Source: Caldifarciminota bacterium
Lineage (GTDB): Bacteria; WOR-3; Hydrothermia; UBA1063; CAJXJZ01
Direction of reading: 5' to 3'
DNA: 7,920 nt
Assembly (NCBI GenBank): GCA_027073945.1
Contig: JALTEL010000313.1
Span: forward strand, 1 to 7,920
Shown: in pieces, positions 1 through 7,536 of the stretch
Position numbering within the stretch: position 1 is the first letter of the stretch
Layout: every line of letters starts with the position of its first letter
Position numbers and translations under genes: made by a program
The notes under the pieces: model-generated
Seen by the model: only the letters and a program-made list of their open reading frames with translations
Databases searched by the model: none
What the model was told of the DNA's origin: nothing

Positions 1-779
1 TCACCTTCTGGATAGGCATCAAAAAATATCACCCCTCCAGATTTTTTCTGTGTGCCAAATATTAGCTGAGCTTCCATTACCTTTGAACTTTGTTTATTCC
101 TTACAATATCCAGATTGATTTTTTCAACAGTTTCATTTTGTAACTTAATACGTGTTTTGTCTCTCTTTACGGAAGACATTCTCTCAATATACTGTGAACC
201 CTCTTTTTCCCATTTACCATACTCAAAGCTGTCTATGAGAGAATCCAGACACTCAAGGTCTATATTTTCATCCTGCAGGTTCTCTGCCCACCAGAGTACA
301 TAAGCATTACGGGTTATTCCTTTAAGTGCACTGCCAGGTATGTACGGGATACCTGTTAAAAAATCGAGGATAATGCCTGTTTCATATATGTGTGTTGAGC
401 CAAGCCCTACAACCATTTTATTTTTTAAATAGAGATTAAATTGTTTGGTATTAGGTATAACTCCTTGCCAATTTGGTGTTTTTCTGAATTTTCTTGAGTT
501 ATTTAAGAGTGAACGTATTGTATTATCAGAAGATATGCGTCTGAAGAAATCCAATTTTGATTTTGTTTCAATGAATTTTTCCCTGGACTGGTTTTCAAGC
601 AATGGCAAGCCGTATTTATTGAACATAAGGTAGAAATTCTCCACTGTTCGCGGGAATGTAAAGTAATAATTGTGTTTCCCTTTAGTAGATTCTGTCAGCA
701 CATGTTTTTTCCTGGTATCGGAAGGTAAAGCGTAATGAAAGAGAACAGGTTTATCATCATATTTGTTATAGGCTCTCAT
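1..779 (-). CDS. cmr6: Cmr6, type III-B RAMP subunit (partial, C-terminus cut off by window edge)
   Basis: Reading back from the ATG at 779-777 gives 259 residues with no stop before the window ends, so the C-terminus is missing. The protein matches the Cmr6 RAMP (Cas7-like) pattern. Residues about 123-154 carry the segment VVGLGSTHIYETGI followed by IPYIPGSALKG, the glycine-rich core with the conserved G-S-x-L-K-G. Residues 240-258 carry IFGTQKKSGGVIFFDAYPE, the typical FG...GG-x-[VI]-x-F-x-D-A-P signature. Cmr6 sits near the 3' end of the crRNA, between the Cmr4 filament and Cmr1. The start lies 3 nt after the cmr5 stop, with GGAG at 788-791 about 8 nt upstream, so translation is probably coupled to cmr5. 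No catalytic role is expected. The identification is firm. Only the length is unknown. Confidence 0.95.
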   Translation of the reverse strand, partial: MRAYNKYDDKPVLFHYALPSDTRKKHVLTESTKGKHNYYFTFPRTVENFYLMFNKYGLPLLENQSREKFIETKSKLDFFRRISSDNTIRSLLNNSRKFRKTPNWQGVIPNTKQFNLYLKNKMVVGLGSTHIYETGIILDFLTGIPYIPGSALKGITRNAYVLWWAENLQDENIDLECLDSLIDSFEYGKWEKEGSQYIERMSSVKRDKTRIKLQNETVEKINLDIVRNKQSSKVMEAQLIFGTQKKSGGVIFFDAYPEG

Positions 780-782
780 CAG

Positions 783-1190
783 TTACGCTCCAGGTTCTTC
801 TTTCAACATACCTTCTGCAAACCTTCTCATCCAGTTTAACAGGGCAATTATTTCATCTGTTTTGCGAATTACCGTGAGGCTATTCCATGACACCATTTCT
901 CTGATTAGCTCTTCATTATTATCCTTATCCCAGAATCGGGCAATGTGGTTCAGGAGCAATCCATGAGTCTTTTTTTCAGGCTTTTCAGACTCCCAATTTT
1001 CCCCGGATTTTGCAAATTCAAAACTCATGGCAGCAAGAAGACCATTGGTTTTTATTGCTATGGGCAGTTTTTTGACATAGGAAATGTATTTGCCCTCGAC
1101 ATCATCTTTGTAGTTTTCCTTAACTTCTTTTACAAACTTAAAAGCCAGATGAGCCAATTGCTGTCTTTTTCTTGCTATGTAGTTACTCAT
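783..1190 (-). CDS. cmr5: Cmr5, small alpha-helical subunit of the type III-B complex
   Basis: This 135-residue protein looks all-helical and rich in Lys and Glu. It starts MSNYIARKRQQLAHLAF and ends in a helix containing ALLNWMRRFAEGML. Size, the R-x-Q-x-A-x-x-A-F pattern in the first helix, the K-L-P-x-x-I-x-x-N-G-L segment near residues 41-51 and the position between cmr4 and cmr6 all fit Cmr5. In characterised complexes several Cmr5 copies stack along the Cmr4 filament and help open the target-crRNA duplex. It has no active site. The ATG at 1190 overlaps the cmr4 stop by 8 nt (ATGAGTAA). It is preceded by AGGAGG at 1197-1202, with 6 nt of spacing, inside the cmr4 coding sequence. Translation is therefore probably coupled to cmr4, its structural partner. 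Confidence 0.95.
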   Translation of the reverse strand: MSNYIARKRQQLAHLAFKFVKEVKENYKDDVEGKYISYVKKLPIAIKTNGLLAAMSFEFAKSGENWESEKPEKKTHGLLLNHIARFWDKDNNEELIREMVSWNSLTVIRKTDEIIALLNWMRRFAEGMLKEEPGA

Positions 1191-2073
1191 CTTTAACCTC
1201 CTGAGTGTGCATATCGAAAGTTTTGAGAAGGGTAAACCCTCTACCTATTGTCTTGTTCCCACCTATCTGCATAATCTCGGGTACATTATCTTCAATCCTG
1301 CTCTTAACCGCATTAGCTTCCATGTTCATTCCTGCAAAATCTCTATTATACCTGAATACAGTATAGAGTAGAGTATCTCGAGGGACATTTTCTTCATACC
1401 ACAGAGCACCACCTTTTACTGTTCCTGTATTATCGTCTATTCTTGTCCTTGCTACAACTTCTGTAAAGTGTTTGGTAAACTCACGGAAAATGTCATCATG
1501 GAGTATCACTACCTTTTCGGGAATGCCATCCTTGATATACGATGTCTCATCATTGCTCAATTTTTGCGCTATGCTTGTTAAGAGTTTCTTTAGTTTCTCA
1601 TTAACGTTGTTTTCTTCCACATTAAAAGTGAACTCCTCAAGAATAACATCTCCATCCAGTTTTACTTTCTCTGAAAATGCAATAGCTTTGTCTTCGGCCA
1701 CATTAAAGTTAATTTCCTTTTCCCCTATTTCCCTCAGAAAACCGTTTAGCACAGAAGGGGAGGTTGTGTATGCAAACACACCTTTTACTGATTTAACAGG
1801 GAAAAACAGTATCCTTGCATCCTGGATGGATATACAGGAAGAGTAGTCTCCACCCGGATCTTCATGACCAAAAATAGCATCCAGTTCTTTGTCATTCAAC
1901 TTATTTTTGTAATAATCCCTGAGAACTCCTTTTAACTCCGATGCCTGGATAATTGGCAAATCAGTGTGAACCTCTCTCTGAATAGGTAGGTCAACAATGG
2001 AAAGACTCGAGCCGCTCCCTGCATGAAGCGGAGTTAGGGTGTAAAGTAACACCACGGATTTTTCATCGAACAT
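1183..2073 (-). CDS. cmr4: Cmr4, filament backbone and target-RNA endonuclease of the type III-B complex
   Basis: This 296-residue RAMP protein has the Cmr4 hallmarks. The N-terminal LTPLHAGSGSSLSIVDLPIQRE spans residues 13-34, and the glycine-rich loop GGNKTIGRG spans residues 271-279. Cmr4 polymerises along the crRNA, and each copy cuts the bound target RNA at 6-nt intervals. In Pyrococcus furiosus Cmr4 an early Asp (D26) is essential and H15 and E227 have been implicated. The counterparts here appear to be D28, H17 and E227 in ALWYEENVP, so the subunit should be an active RNase (inferred by motif, not alignment). The segment IFGHEDPGG (67-75) followed by DARILFFPVKS (85-95) is also typical. 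The start ATG overlaps the cmr3 stop by one base (TAATG). AAGGAGG at 2080-2086 gives it a strong ribosome site for a subunit needed in several copies. Confidence 0.97.
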   Translation of the reverse strand: MFDEKSVVLLYTLTPLHAGSGSSLSIVDLPIQREVHTDLPIIQASELKGVLRDYYKNKLNDKELDAIFGHEDPGGDYSSCISIQDARILFFPVKSVKGVFAYTTSPSVLNGFLREIGEKEINFNVAEDKAIAFSEKVKLDGDVILEEFTFNVEENNVNEKLKKLLTSIAQKLSNDETSYIKDGIPEKVVILHDDIFREFTKHFTEVVARTRIDDNTGTVKGGALWYEENVPRDTLLYTVFRYNRDFAGMNMEANAVKSRIEDNVPEIMQIGGNKTIGRGFTLLKTFDMHTQEVKDE

Positions 2074-3242
2074 TATGCACCTCCTTTGTTTTCATTACTT
2101 ACGCCTATTACGGTTAAACCAAATCCAAGGTTATTAAATTCATCATCCATTGAGTGTGGCTTTAAATAGTATTCTTCGAATATACTATCCAGTTCATTCA
2201 TGTCTTTTACTCTAAAGGTATAGTATGAGCCCGCCGGAACTGCTCTTAGACTCGTGCGGGAGCCCCATTCACCCATAGACCAACCTGATATTACCGCATA
2301 AGAACCAACTGCAAGGCTTTTGAGTTCCAGTCTATTACTATTGTAATCGAGTATGTATCCATTTTCAAAAACACCAGGGGAAAGAAGAATTATTTTCAAA
2401 AATCCGGTCTTTTTAACCCTTTCTTTTATATCTTCCCTGTGCTTTTCTAACGCTTCATGAAGAGATAAAGCTTTTATTTGATATTCACTTGTTCTCATAT
2501 CACCGCCCATAAGAATTGTCCCTTTATCCTTTTCAGCTAACATGCTATCGTCTATATCCATTTCAGCAAAATACCTGATACCATCTTTTGGACTTACAAA
2601 CTCAGTTGCAAATAATCTTCCCTCATCTGCAATTCCTTTTTCGGAAATTGCTGTCTGAACCCGCTTCTCTATTTCAAATAATTTACCAGTCCCAATTACA
2701 TCGACTTGAGGCTTATTTTCACCTACCACAAATTCTGTTTTTTCACCTTTAAGGTATTCTGTAAAGGATTTCAAAAGGAAGTATCCATTAACTGGTTTAA
2801 TTTTACAATCCTTGAATTTTGTTACAGATATCCCTGTACCTTTTAAAGGCTTAAATACAAATTTACTGCTTTCCCCGGTCAGAGCAAGATTGTCATATAC
2901 AAACGCCATCCCTTTTTCATCATCCTTGCATTCTGACACGTCCAGTGGCACCGGAATAGCAAAACTTTCATATTCTTCAAGATAAACACCGTAATGCACA
3001 ATTTTCATTCTTAACAATTTTTCATATTTCTCTGAGTCATTTACCTCGCCAGCTACAATCTTGCGAAACTTTTTGAAGGAAAGGGCTCCTTTATCTATCA
3101 GCAGACTCCACAAAGCACCTCTTAAAGTATATGGAGACGGCAGAAGATTGGTTCTAAGGATATGCTCAAGTTCTGCCTGAGCAGGAGTTCCCGCACCAAA
3201 TCGGATAACATCATAAGGCTTTATAAAAAAGGTTTTATACAT
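2073..3242 (-). CDS. cmr3: Cmr3, Cas5-like RAMP subunit binding the crRNA 5' tag
   Basis: This is 389 residues from the ATG at 3242. A longer reading from a TTG at 3260 adds MEGGRK, but that stretch is the Shine-Dalgarno itself (AAGGAGGT at 3249-3256, 6 nt before the ATG), so the ATG is preferred. Cmr3 features are visible in order: FIKPYDVIRFG at 6-16; LLPSPYTLRGALWSLLI at 33-49; the E-x-R-x-x-x-A-I...G-x-L-F block at 192-211; LLSPGVFENGYI at 286-297; a GWSMG...R...VPAGSYYTF stretch at 320-343; and the C-terminal loop NLGFGLTVIG at 371-380. Cmr3 caps the 5' end of the crRNA, recognises its repeat-derived tag and contacts Cmr2 to form the foot of the complex. The ATG overlaps the cmr2 stop by 8 nt (ATGTATAA), and its stop overlaps the cmr4 start. 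No nuclease activity is expected. Confidence 0.95.
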   Translation of the reverse strand: MYKTFFIKPYDVIRFGAGTPAQAELEHILRTNLLPSPYTLRGALWSLLIDKGALSFKKFRKIVAGEVNDSEKYEKLLRMKIVHYGVYLEEYESFAIPVPLDVSECKDDEKGMAFVYDNLALTGESSKFVFKPLKGTGISVTKFKDCKIKPVNGYFLLKSFTEYLKGEKTEFVVGENKPQVDVIGTGKLFEIEKRVQTAISEKGIADEGRLFATEFVSPKDGIRYFAEMDIDDSMLAEKDKGTILMGGDMRTSEYQIKALSLHEALEKHREDIKERVKKTGFLKIILLSPGVFENGYILDYNSNRLELKSLAVGSYAVISGWSMGEWGSRTSLRAVPAGSYYTFRVKDMNELDSIFEEYYLKPHSMDDEFNNLGFGLTVIGVSNENKGGA

Positions 3243-6200
3243 CTTCCGACCTCCTTCCAAGGAATCTTGCGATATTCAATAAGTTGAAAAATCTTTGATT
3301 ATTTGAAATTATTTTATTTCTTTCAGCTTCACCCTCCATGAAATTCTCTGGCATTTTGTAAAGATAAATAAGATTATCCGATATAAACTCTACAATTTGT
3401 TTTTTATCATTCTTGCTCAAATTTTTTGCATCATTCCCCGTGGTATTTCCAATTTTTAACACGGATATTTTTCTCATAAGCAATCTTTTAATTTCTACCT
3501 GCAACATTTCCTCAAGTTCAGAAGACTCTTGTTCCGCTATGCTTTCAAATTCCTCTGTTAATTGAACTACGAATGAATCTGACAAGCTTACAATAGGCAG
3601 CTTTTCTTTGAGGAATTCTATATCTTTTTCCGTATAAATTTCCTGGTAGAATTTAAGCAGGGTATCTATTTTATCCTTTCTAACGTCAATTGGCGTATAA
3701 ACTTCCATGAGTGTTGACATGAGCTCGACAAACAAAGCAGCAGGGAATGTAAATTTTTTGTCATTCGAATTGACCTTTTTAAGCCACTTATCGCCTGCAT
3801 TAATGTGTTCTCCGCTTCTTTTCATCAAATATATACCAAAGGCATCTCTGCCAATTGTATTCTTTGCATATTTCTCAACTTCTCTTGCCTTCTCAAGTAC
3901 TATGGAAAGAGGTGTGAGGTAATGAGCAAAAACAAGACCTGCTGAGGCGGTTGCAACATGTCCCATCGTGGGTACGAGTTCCCTGTTGTTTATCATTATG
4001 TAAGATTTTTCCGATATAGCATGCCATTCATCTTTTTTCCCAAAGTGGAAAGCTCTACCCTGAGATACTCCCCGCCCCCCATACAACATGTAGGTGGAGA
4101 AAGCAGTATTTAAAGCCCTGTGTTTAGGAGCAAAAGCAAGCACATCATCCCCTCCGGCATATATAAGGAAACCATAATTTTCCCCGATTACTCTTGGGAC
4201 TATTTTGCTTGCAAATTGGCTGAGGGAGTGGCTCATAAACCTGTGTATAGCAGGAGATATTGGCTGTTTTTTTGATAGCTTTTGTTGCACTTCCTCGGTT
4301 CTATCAATACTGAGTTTCACTTGTGGATGCAAATAACGTTCTATATTCTCCAAATATTCCCCGGAAAGCCATTTGCCCATCCTGTCTCCATCAAACTGCA
4401 TTACACCGTAATACTTTTCATAGTTTTTCATACAGTGTTCTTTTTTGACTTTTTTCAGAGACTTAAAAATTTTGTTATAATATTCCTTGCCTTTTTTTAT
4501 GTTTTTCAATATCTCCGGATTATCTCCTTCAAAATCTTTTGAGATTCTATCGTAGGCATTTACGTCATAGAGCTCACCCTGTAATTTTAACTCCAGGGGG
4601 GTTCTTACACCATTTCCGTATTTTTCAATATTTACACTATGCAGCTCTCTTGCCACCCTTTCCACATAGAAGTCTTCTCCCAGAGAGCCCTGCAGCATGG
4701 TAATTAATTTTAGCCATTCGTCGTTAACTTTTTCAACATTGGCATATTGCTCCCAGAAACACTTAATGTATTCGGCAAAAGCGACCTGTGCAACAGATGG
4801 TATGCGTTTGTAATGCTCAAAATTACTCTGCTTTATGCCAAATTTTTCAGATAGTATTTTGCCGTAAATATTCAGAAACTCACGTTTTAAAATACCCATG
4901 AGACACAGCTGTTCATGCTCATTTTTGACTATGGATGCATTTTCTGCATGTATTTTTCCCCATATCTCTCTGTAATCATCACGTTTTTGCGGTTTATACG
5001 GCATTAAGACACTTCTTTCACCACAAATTGTACATTTCTCCCCCTCTTCTCGTGCCTGCTTGAATTCTCTCACTCTTTTTCTTGTCCCAAGTGCAGATTC
5101 AGTATTAGTGTATTCTTTTTGGTAAACCTCTCTCCATCCACCGCTCCCCTTTTCAGCAGCATTGATAACCCAATAGTATTCAAAAGCTCCATCTTTCTGC
5201 CTATCAAAAGTCTTATCAATATACTCTTTATCGATATTTAATCCCAATTTTTCCCATATCTCTCCAATTTTATCTTCTGCCGCGGAAAACAGCTCATTTT
5301 TTGCCTTTAGAAAAGATTCTTCCACTTCTTTTGCAATTTCAACTGCTCTATCTTTGGGCAACACTGCAAAGAATCTATTTGGCATGGTTGGGATAAATAG
5401 ACCTTTTAAACTCTTCTCAAGCTCTTTTTTAATCATATCCCGCATTTTTTCATTATATGTATTTTCTCCGGCTTGCTCCAAATCATCTCCGGAGTTCAGG
5501 TCAAATATGGCATACTTGCTCTGTAGATAAACATCCATAAGCGGGGCTTCAAATAAATTCGGGAATATTATGCTATCTGGCCCGAATTTTTCTATGACGG
5601 GTTCCATTGAGCGAAAAATCAAATACGATAAAAGTAAACTCCCTGCCAGAAGGTCAGATGTTTTTCTTGCCTGCTCAATAAATTTTTGGACAGGTCCTAT
5701 TGTGAATATAAAAAATACAGGGGTTTCCAGCGTCCCGACAAAAGCTGAAGTGGTGATATCATGAAGAAAAACGGAATGATTTGGTGTTCTGGTATCAGCA
5801 GGCAAAAGATGCCACAGGTATCCGAGTCTGTTTTCATACTTGTCTTTGTCCGTTTCTCTCTGTTGCTCAACAGCTATCATCATTGGGATAGAAAGCCTCC
5901 ATAAGATAAAATACAGCTTTTTATAATCAATATTGCTCTTATCATCTGTATTATCTATGTAGGCATTTTTAAGTACCAGTCTTAGCATCTGAATCACTGT
6001 ATCCCGTGCATGCGTACTTATTTTCTCTTCAAGACTCTCTATGTTGCTCCAGTGATATAACTCACCGAACTTTCTCAGGTCGTATTCATCATAAGAAAGA
6101 GGATGAACAAGAACGGGTTTTTTTACAAAGCTTACTTTTAGGAAGTTTCCATTTTTGTCTTTCAACTCTTTGTATAATGAACGGTCAAAAGCTGCAGCAA

Positions 6201-6375
6201 TTCTGTCATATTCCTTCACTTTGTCTATATAATTCCCGTCTATGCCAAGCAGTTTTGCCAATTCTCTGGCAAATTCCTCATGTGGCTGTGCATCTCGTTC
6301 TCCAAGAATAAGTGCTTTGTTCAACGGGTCGTGAAGGAAAGCCGCGACTTTTAGTTTCCAGAATTCGTTATTCAT
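3235..6375 (-). CDS. cmr2: Cmr2 (Cas10), large subunit with HD and GGDD motifs
   Basis: This 1046-residue protein is the signature type III subunit. The N-terminal HD domain opens with KVAAFLHDPLNK at 9-20 (H15, D16) and is the predicted ssDNase. The first cyclase-like (Palm) domain begins near 220 with FFIFTIGPVQKFIEQARKTS (221-240). A zinc-ribbon region has C448-x2-C451 (CTICGER) and a second part around H487 and C491. The second Palm domain carries FDGDRMGKWLSG (661-672) and AGGDDVLAF (740-748). The intact G741-G742-D743-D744 predicts cyclic oligoadenylate synthesis from ATP on target RNA binding. The C-terminal part, from about 880, is helical. The ATG overlaps the cmr1 stop by 8 nt (ATGAATAA), with AAGGAGG at 6381-6387. 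One oddity is that the expected last zinc cysteine is Gly494. No CARF-domain effector for the signal lies in this window. Confidence 0.97.
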   Translation of the reverse strand: MNNEFWKLKVAAFLHDPLNKALILGERDAQPHEEFARELAKLLGIDGNYIDKVKEYDRIAAAFDRSLYKELKDKNGNFLKVSFVKKPVLVHPLSYDEYDLRKFGELYHWSNIESLEEKISTHARDTVIQMLRLVLKNAYIDNTDDKSNIDYKKLYFILWRLSIPMMIAVEQQRETDKDKYENRLGYLWHLLPADTRTPNHSVFLHDITTSAFVGTLETPVFFIFTIGPVQKFIEQARKTSDLLAGSLLLSYLIFRSMEPVIEKFGPDSIIFPNLFEAPLMDVYLQSKYAIFDLNSGDDLEQAGENTYNEKMRDMIKKELEKSLKGLFIPTMPNRFFAVLPKDRAVEIAKEVEESFLKAKNELFSAAEDKIGEIWEKLGLNIDKEYIDKTFDRQKDGAFEYYWVINAAEKGSGGWREVYQKEYTNTESALGTRKRVREFKQAREEGEKCTICGERSVLMPYKPQKRDDYREIWGKIHAENASIVKNEHEQLCLMGILKREFLNIYGKILSEKFGIKQSNFEHYKRIPSVAQVAFAEYIKCFWEQYANVEKVNDEWLKLITMLQGSLGEDFYVERVARELHSVNIEKYGNGVRTPLELKLQGELYDVNAYDRISKDFEGDNPEILKNIKKGKEYYNKIFKSLKKVKKEHCMKNYEKYYGVMQFDGDRMGKWLSGEYLENIERYLHPQVKLSIDRTEEVQQKLSKKQPISPAIHRFMSHSLSQFASKIVPRVIGENYGFLIYAGGDDVLAFAPKHRALNTAFSTYMLYGGRGVSQGRAFHFGKKDEWHAISEKSYIMINNRELVPTMGHVATASAGLVFAHYLTPLSIVLEKAREVEKYAKNTIGRDAFGIYLMKRSGEHINAGDKWLKKVNSNDKKFTFPAALFVELMSTLMEVYTPIDVRKDKIDTLLKFYQEIYTEKDIEFLKEKLPIVSLSDSFVVQLTEEFESIAEQESSELEEMLQVEIKRLLMRKISVLKIGNTTGNDAKNLSKNDKKQIVEFISDNLIYLYKMPENFMEGEAERNKIISNNQRFFNLLNIARFLGRRSEDV
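3243..3256 (-). promoter_or_regulatory. Ribosome binding site that fixes the cmr3 start
   Basis: The minus strand reads AAGGAGGT at 3256-3249, then six bases, then ATG at 3242-3240. A TTG at 3260 in the same frame would place this element inside the coding sequence and has no comparable Shine-Dalgarno of its own. The ATG start also gives the same 8-nt overlap with the upstream gene seen at cmr1/cmr2 and cmr4/cmr5. Confidence 0.85.
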
Positions 6376-7243
6376 GATTTCCTCCTTGAATTCCCATCAA
6401 AAATTTTTCAAACCCTAAAATTTTTTCTCCATCATACTTTTCATACCTTCTGATACTATTTGGATATGCAGGATTTACTTTTGAAATCACAATACAATAT
6501 TTCTCTCCGATATTCTTGACCCCCACCCAATATGGAGAGGCGAATCGAGGCCCCACACTGCCAAGGAGAGAAGTCCTGTACCTATGAGTGGCCTCCCCGA
6601 TTTTTTTGACTGCTTCTTCCCATTTTGAAAAGCAGTTGCCATTATCCTTCTTCGTAACTTCAACTTCAGTTAAATATGGATAATACTTATTACTTCTTAA
6701 AGATTTTAATGTCACTTTTGGCTCGTTTGGAGACAATAAATATTCTCCTTCTCCAAAAAATCTAAGCTCATTGAACACTTCTTCAATATAATCATGAGCT
6801 GATTGAAAATCCTTATATTGAATAGCACCAAAACCCCGCCGTGCCCTCTGTCCAAATCCGCCAAGCAATGAAGCGAGTTTTAATGTGTGCATTCCGATTT
6901 CCAAAAACTCTTCATTTGTTGATAAAACGACAGCTTTGAATTTTTTATCAGGTGGAATTGCTTTTAATGTAAATCTACTATCTTTTCTATGCGGTAGTGG
7001 ATTATAGGAAGCTCCACCTTCTAAATTTTGCAGTATTAAAGTAAATTTACTTTTTTTAGCAATGGGCGAAGTACCTCCAAAAATTTCAGTTTCTTTCTCT
7101 TTCAATCTTGTAATGGGTGAGTTAACTATTGCCCTCCACCAGTACCGCATAAGCCCCTTGAATGAAGATGCTCTCAATTCTGCTTTTGGATTTGTCCCGT
7201 GCATGAACAAAGGGGTTATAGTCTTTAGTATAATACTTTTCAT
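6368..7243 (-). CDS. cmr1: Cmr1, type III-B RAMP subunit at the crRNA 3' end
   Basis: This 291-residue RAMP protein opens the cmr operon. Its N-terminus has TPLFMHGTNPKAELRASSFKG (10-30) followed by LMRYWWRAI (31-39), the classic Cmr1 R-x-x-S-x-[RK]-G-x-x-R-[YF]-W-W-R motif. EIFGG (53-57) and the glycine-rich loop LGGFGQRARRGFGAI (127-141) follow. A second, less conserved half ends with FLMGIQGG. Cmr1 caps the head of the complex with Cmr6 and contributes to target RNA capture near the crRNA 3' end. No catalytic role is known. The ATG at 7243 has only a weak AGGG (7248-7251) upstream, unlike the strong sites of the genes behind it. A TATAAT box at 7275-7280 would give a leader of about 25 nt. 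At 291 residues it is at the short end for the family. Confidence 0.95.
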   Translation of the reverse strand: MKSIILKTITPLFMHGTNPKAELRASSFKGLMRYWWRAIVNSPITRLKEKETEIFGGTSPIAKKSKFTLILQNLEGGASYNPLPHRKDSRFTLKAIPPDKKFKAVVLSTNEEFLEIGMHTLKLASLLGGFGQRARRGFGAIQYKDFQSAHDYIEEVFNELRFFGEGEYLLSPNEPKVTLKSLRSNKYYPYLTEVEVTKKDNGNCFSKWEEAVKKIGEATHRYRTSLLGSVGPRFASPYWVGVKNIGEKYCIVISKVNPAYPNSIRRYEKYDGEKILGFEKFLMGIQGGNHE

Positions 7244-7274
7244 AATACCCTATTGTAAATGGCCATGATGTAAA

Positions 7275-7303
7275 ATTATAAGGCCTGTGACAAATTGATA
7301 CAA
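7275..7303 (-). promoter_or_regulatory. Candidate sigma70-type promoter for the cmr operon
   Basis: On the minus strand a perfect -10 hexamer TATAAT (7280-7275) lies 17 bases downstream of TTGTAT (7303-7298), which matches only the TTG of the -35 consensus. Transcription would begin near 7268, giving a leader of about 25 nt before the cmr1 ATG. A short dyad, ACAA-C-TTGT (7300-7308), overlaps the -35 and could be an operator, but it is only 4 bp per arm. If the host is an archaeon, TTTTTATAAAC just upstream would be the better TATA-box candidate. The rest of the 98-bp gap (7244-7341) shows no other clear element and no convincing terminator for the upstream small genes, so read-through from them into cmr1 is possible. 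Confidence 0.5.
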
Positions 7304-7326
7304 GTTGTTTATAAAAACGTCTGAAA

Positions 7327-7491
7327 TTTGTTTTTACTGACTTATGCGAATATCCGAATGATAGCCGTTATAATTGCAATTGTACCTCCAATAATTCCCA
7401 TTGTTCTTTCGTGCTTTTGCTGTTCGCGTATCTGCTTCTGCTCTTGAATTCTATTTACCATTGGTGCTGCAATTTTTGCTATTTCAAATAT
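7327..7491 (-). repeat. Direct repeat copy B (small-gene duplication)
   Basis: These 165 bp match 7718-7882 in the same orientation at an offset of 391 bp, with five single-base differences and no gaps. The repeat covers nearly all of the 53-residue gene plus about 15 bases past its stop. It ends abruptly at 7327. Of the five differences, one makes the stop codon, three change an amino acid (Thr/Met, Ala/Val, Lys/Asn) and one is silent. Confidence 0.95.
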
Positions 7492-7503
7492 CATCCTTAT
7501 CAT
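7342..7503 (-). CDS. Small putative membrane protein, 53 residues (truncated paralogue of the 70-residue gene)
   Basis: I do not recognise this family. The ATG at 7503 follows a near-perfect Shine-Dalgarno (AAAGGAGGTGAT, 7518-7507), which supports translation. The protein has an amphipathic N-terminal helix (MIRMIFEIAKIAAPMVNRI). A strongly polar Q/E/K/R stretch follows (QEQKQIREQQKHER, 20-33). It ends in a hydrophobic segment from about 35 to 53 (MGIIGGTIAIITAIIRIFA) that could span or insert into the membrane, as in a C-terminal anchor. It is a near copy of the gene at 7688-7900 but stops where that copy has CAA (Gln). The conserved DNA runs about 15 bases past this stop, so the ancestral copy probably had more sequence here. 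It is the gene immediately before cmr1, 98 bp away and on the same strand. The function is unknown. Confidence 0.7.
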   Translation of the reverse strand: MIRMIFEIAKIAAPMVNRIQEQKQIREQQKHERTMGIIGGTIAIITAIIRIFA

Positions 7504-7536
7504 ATTATCACCTCCTTTATGTTATTTATTTTTATA

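Noticed and set aside
945..1196. Plus-strand open frame of 83 residues opposite cmr5
   Set aside because: It is a shadow of a firmly identified gene, with no ribosome site and no recognisable motif. The same holds for the other plus-strand frames across cmr1-cmr6.
7260..7286. Two palindromes, TGGCCA and AGGCCT, around the -10 box
   Set aside because: Each is only 6 bp and they share just GGCC, which is too short to support a specific operator or hairpin.
7290..7333. 7-bp inverted repeat ACAAATT...AATTTGT after the 53-residue gene, considered as a terminator
   Set aside because: The loop is about 30 nt, the stem is AT-rich, and no U-tract follows, so it does not look like an intrinsic terminator.
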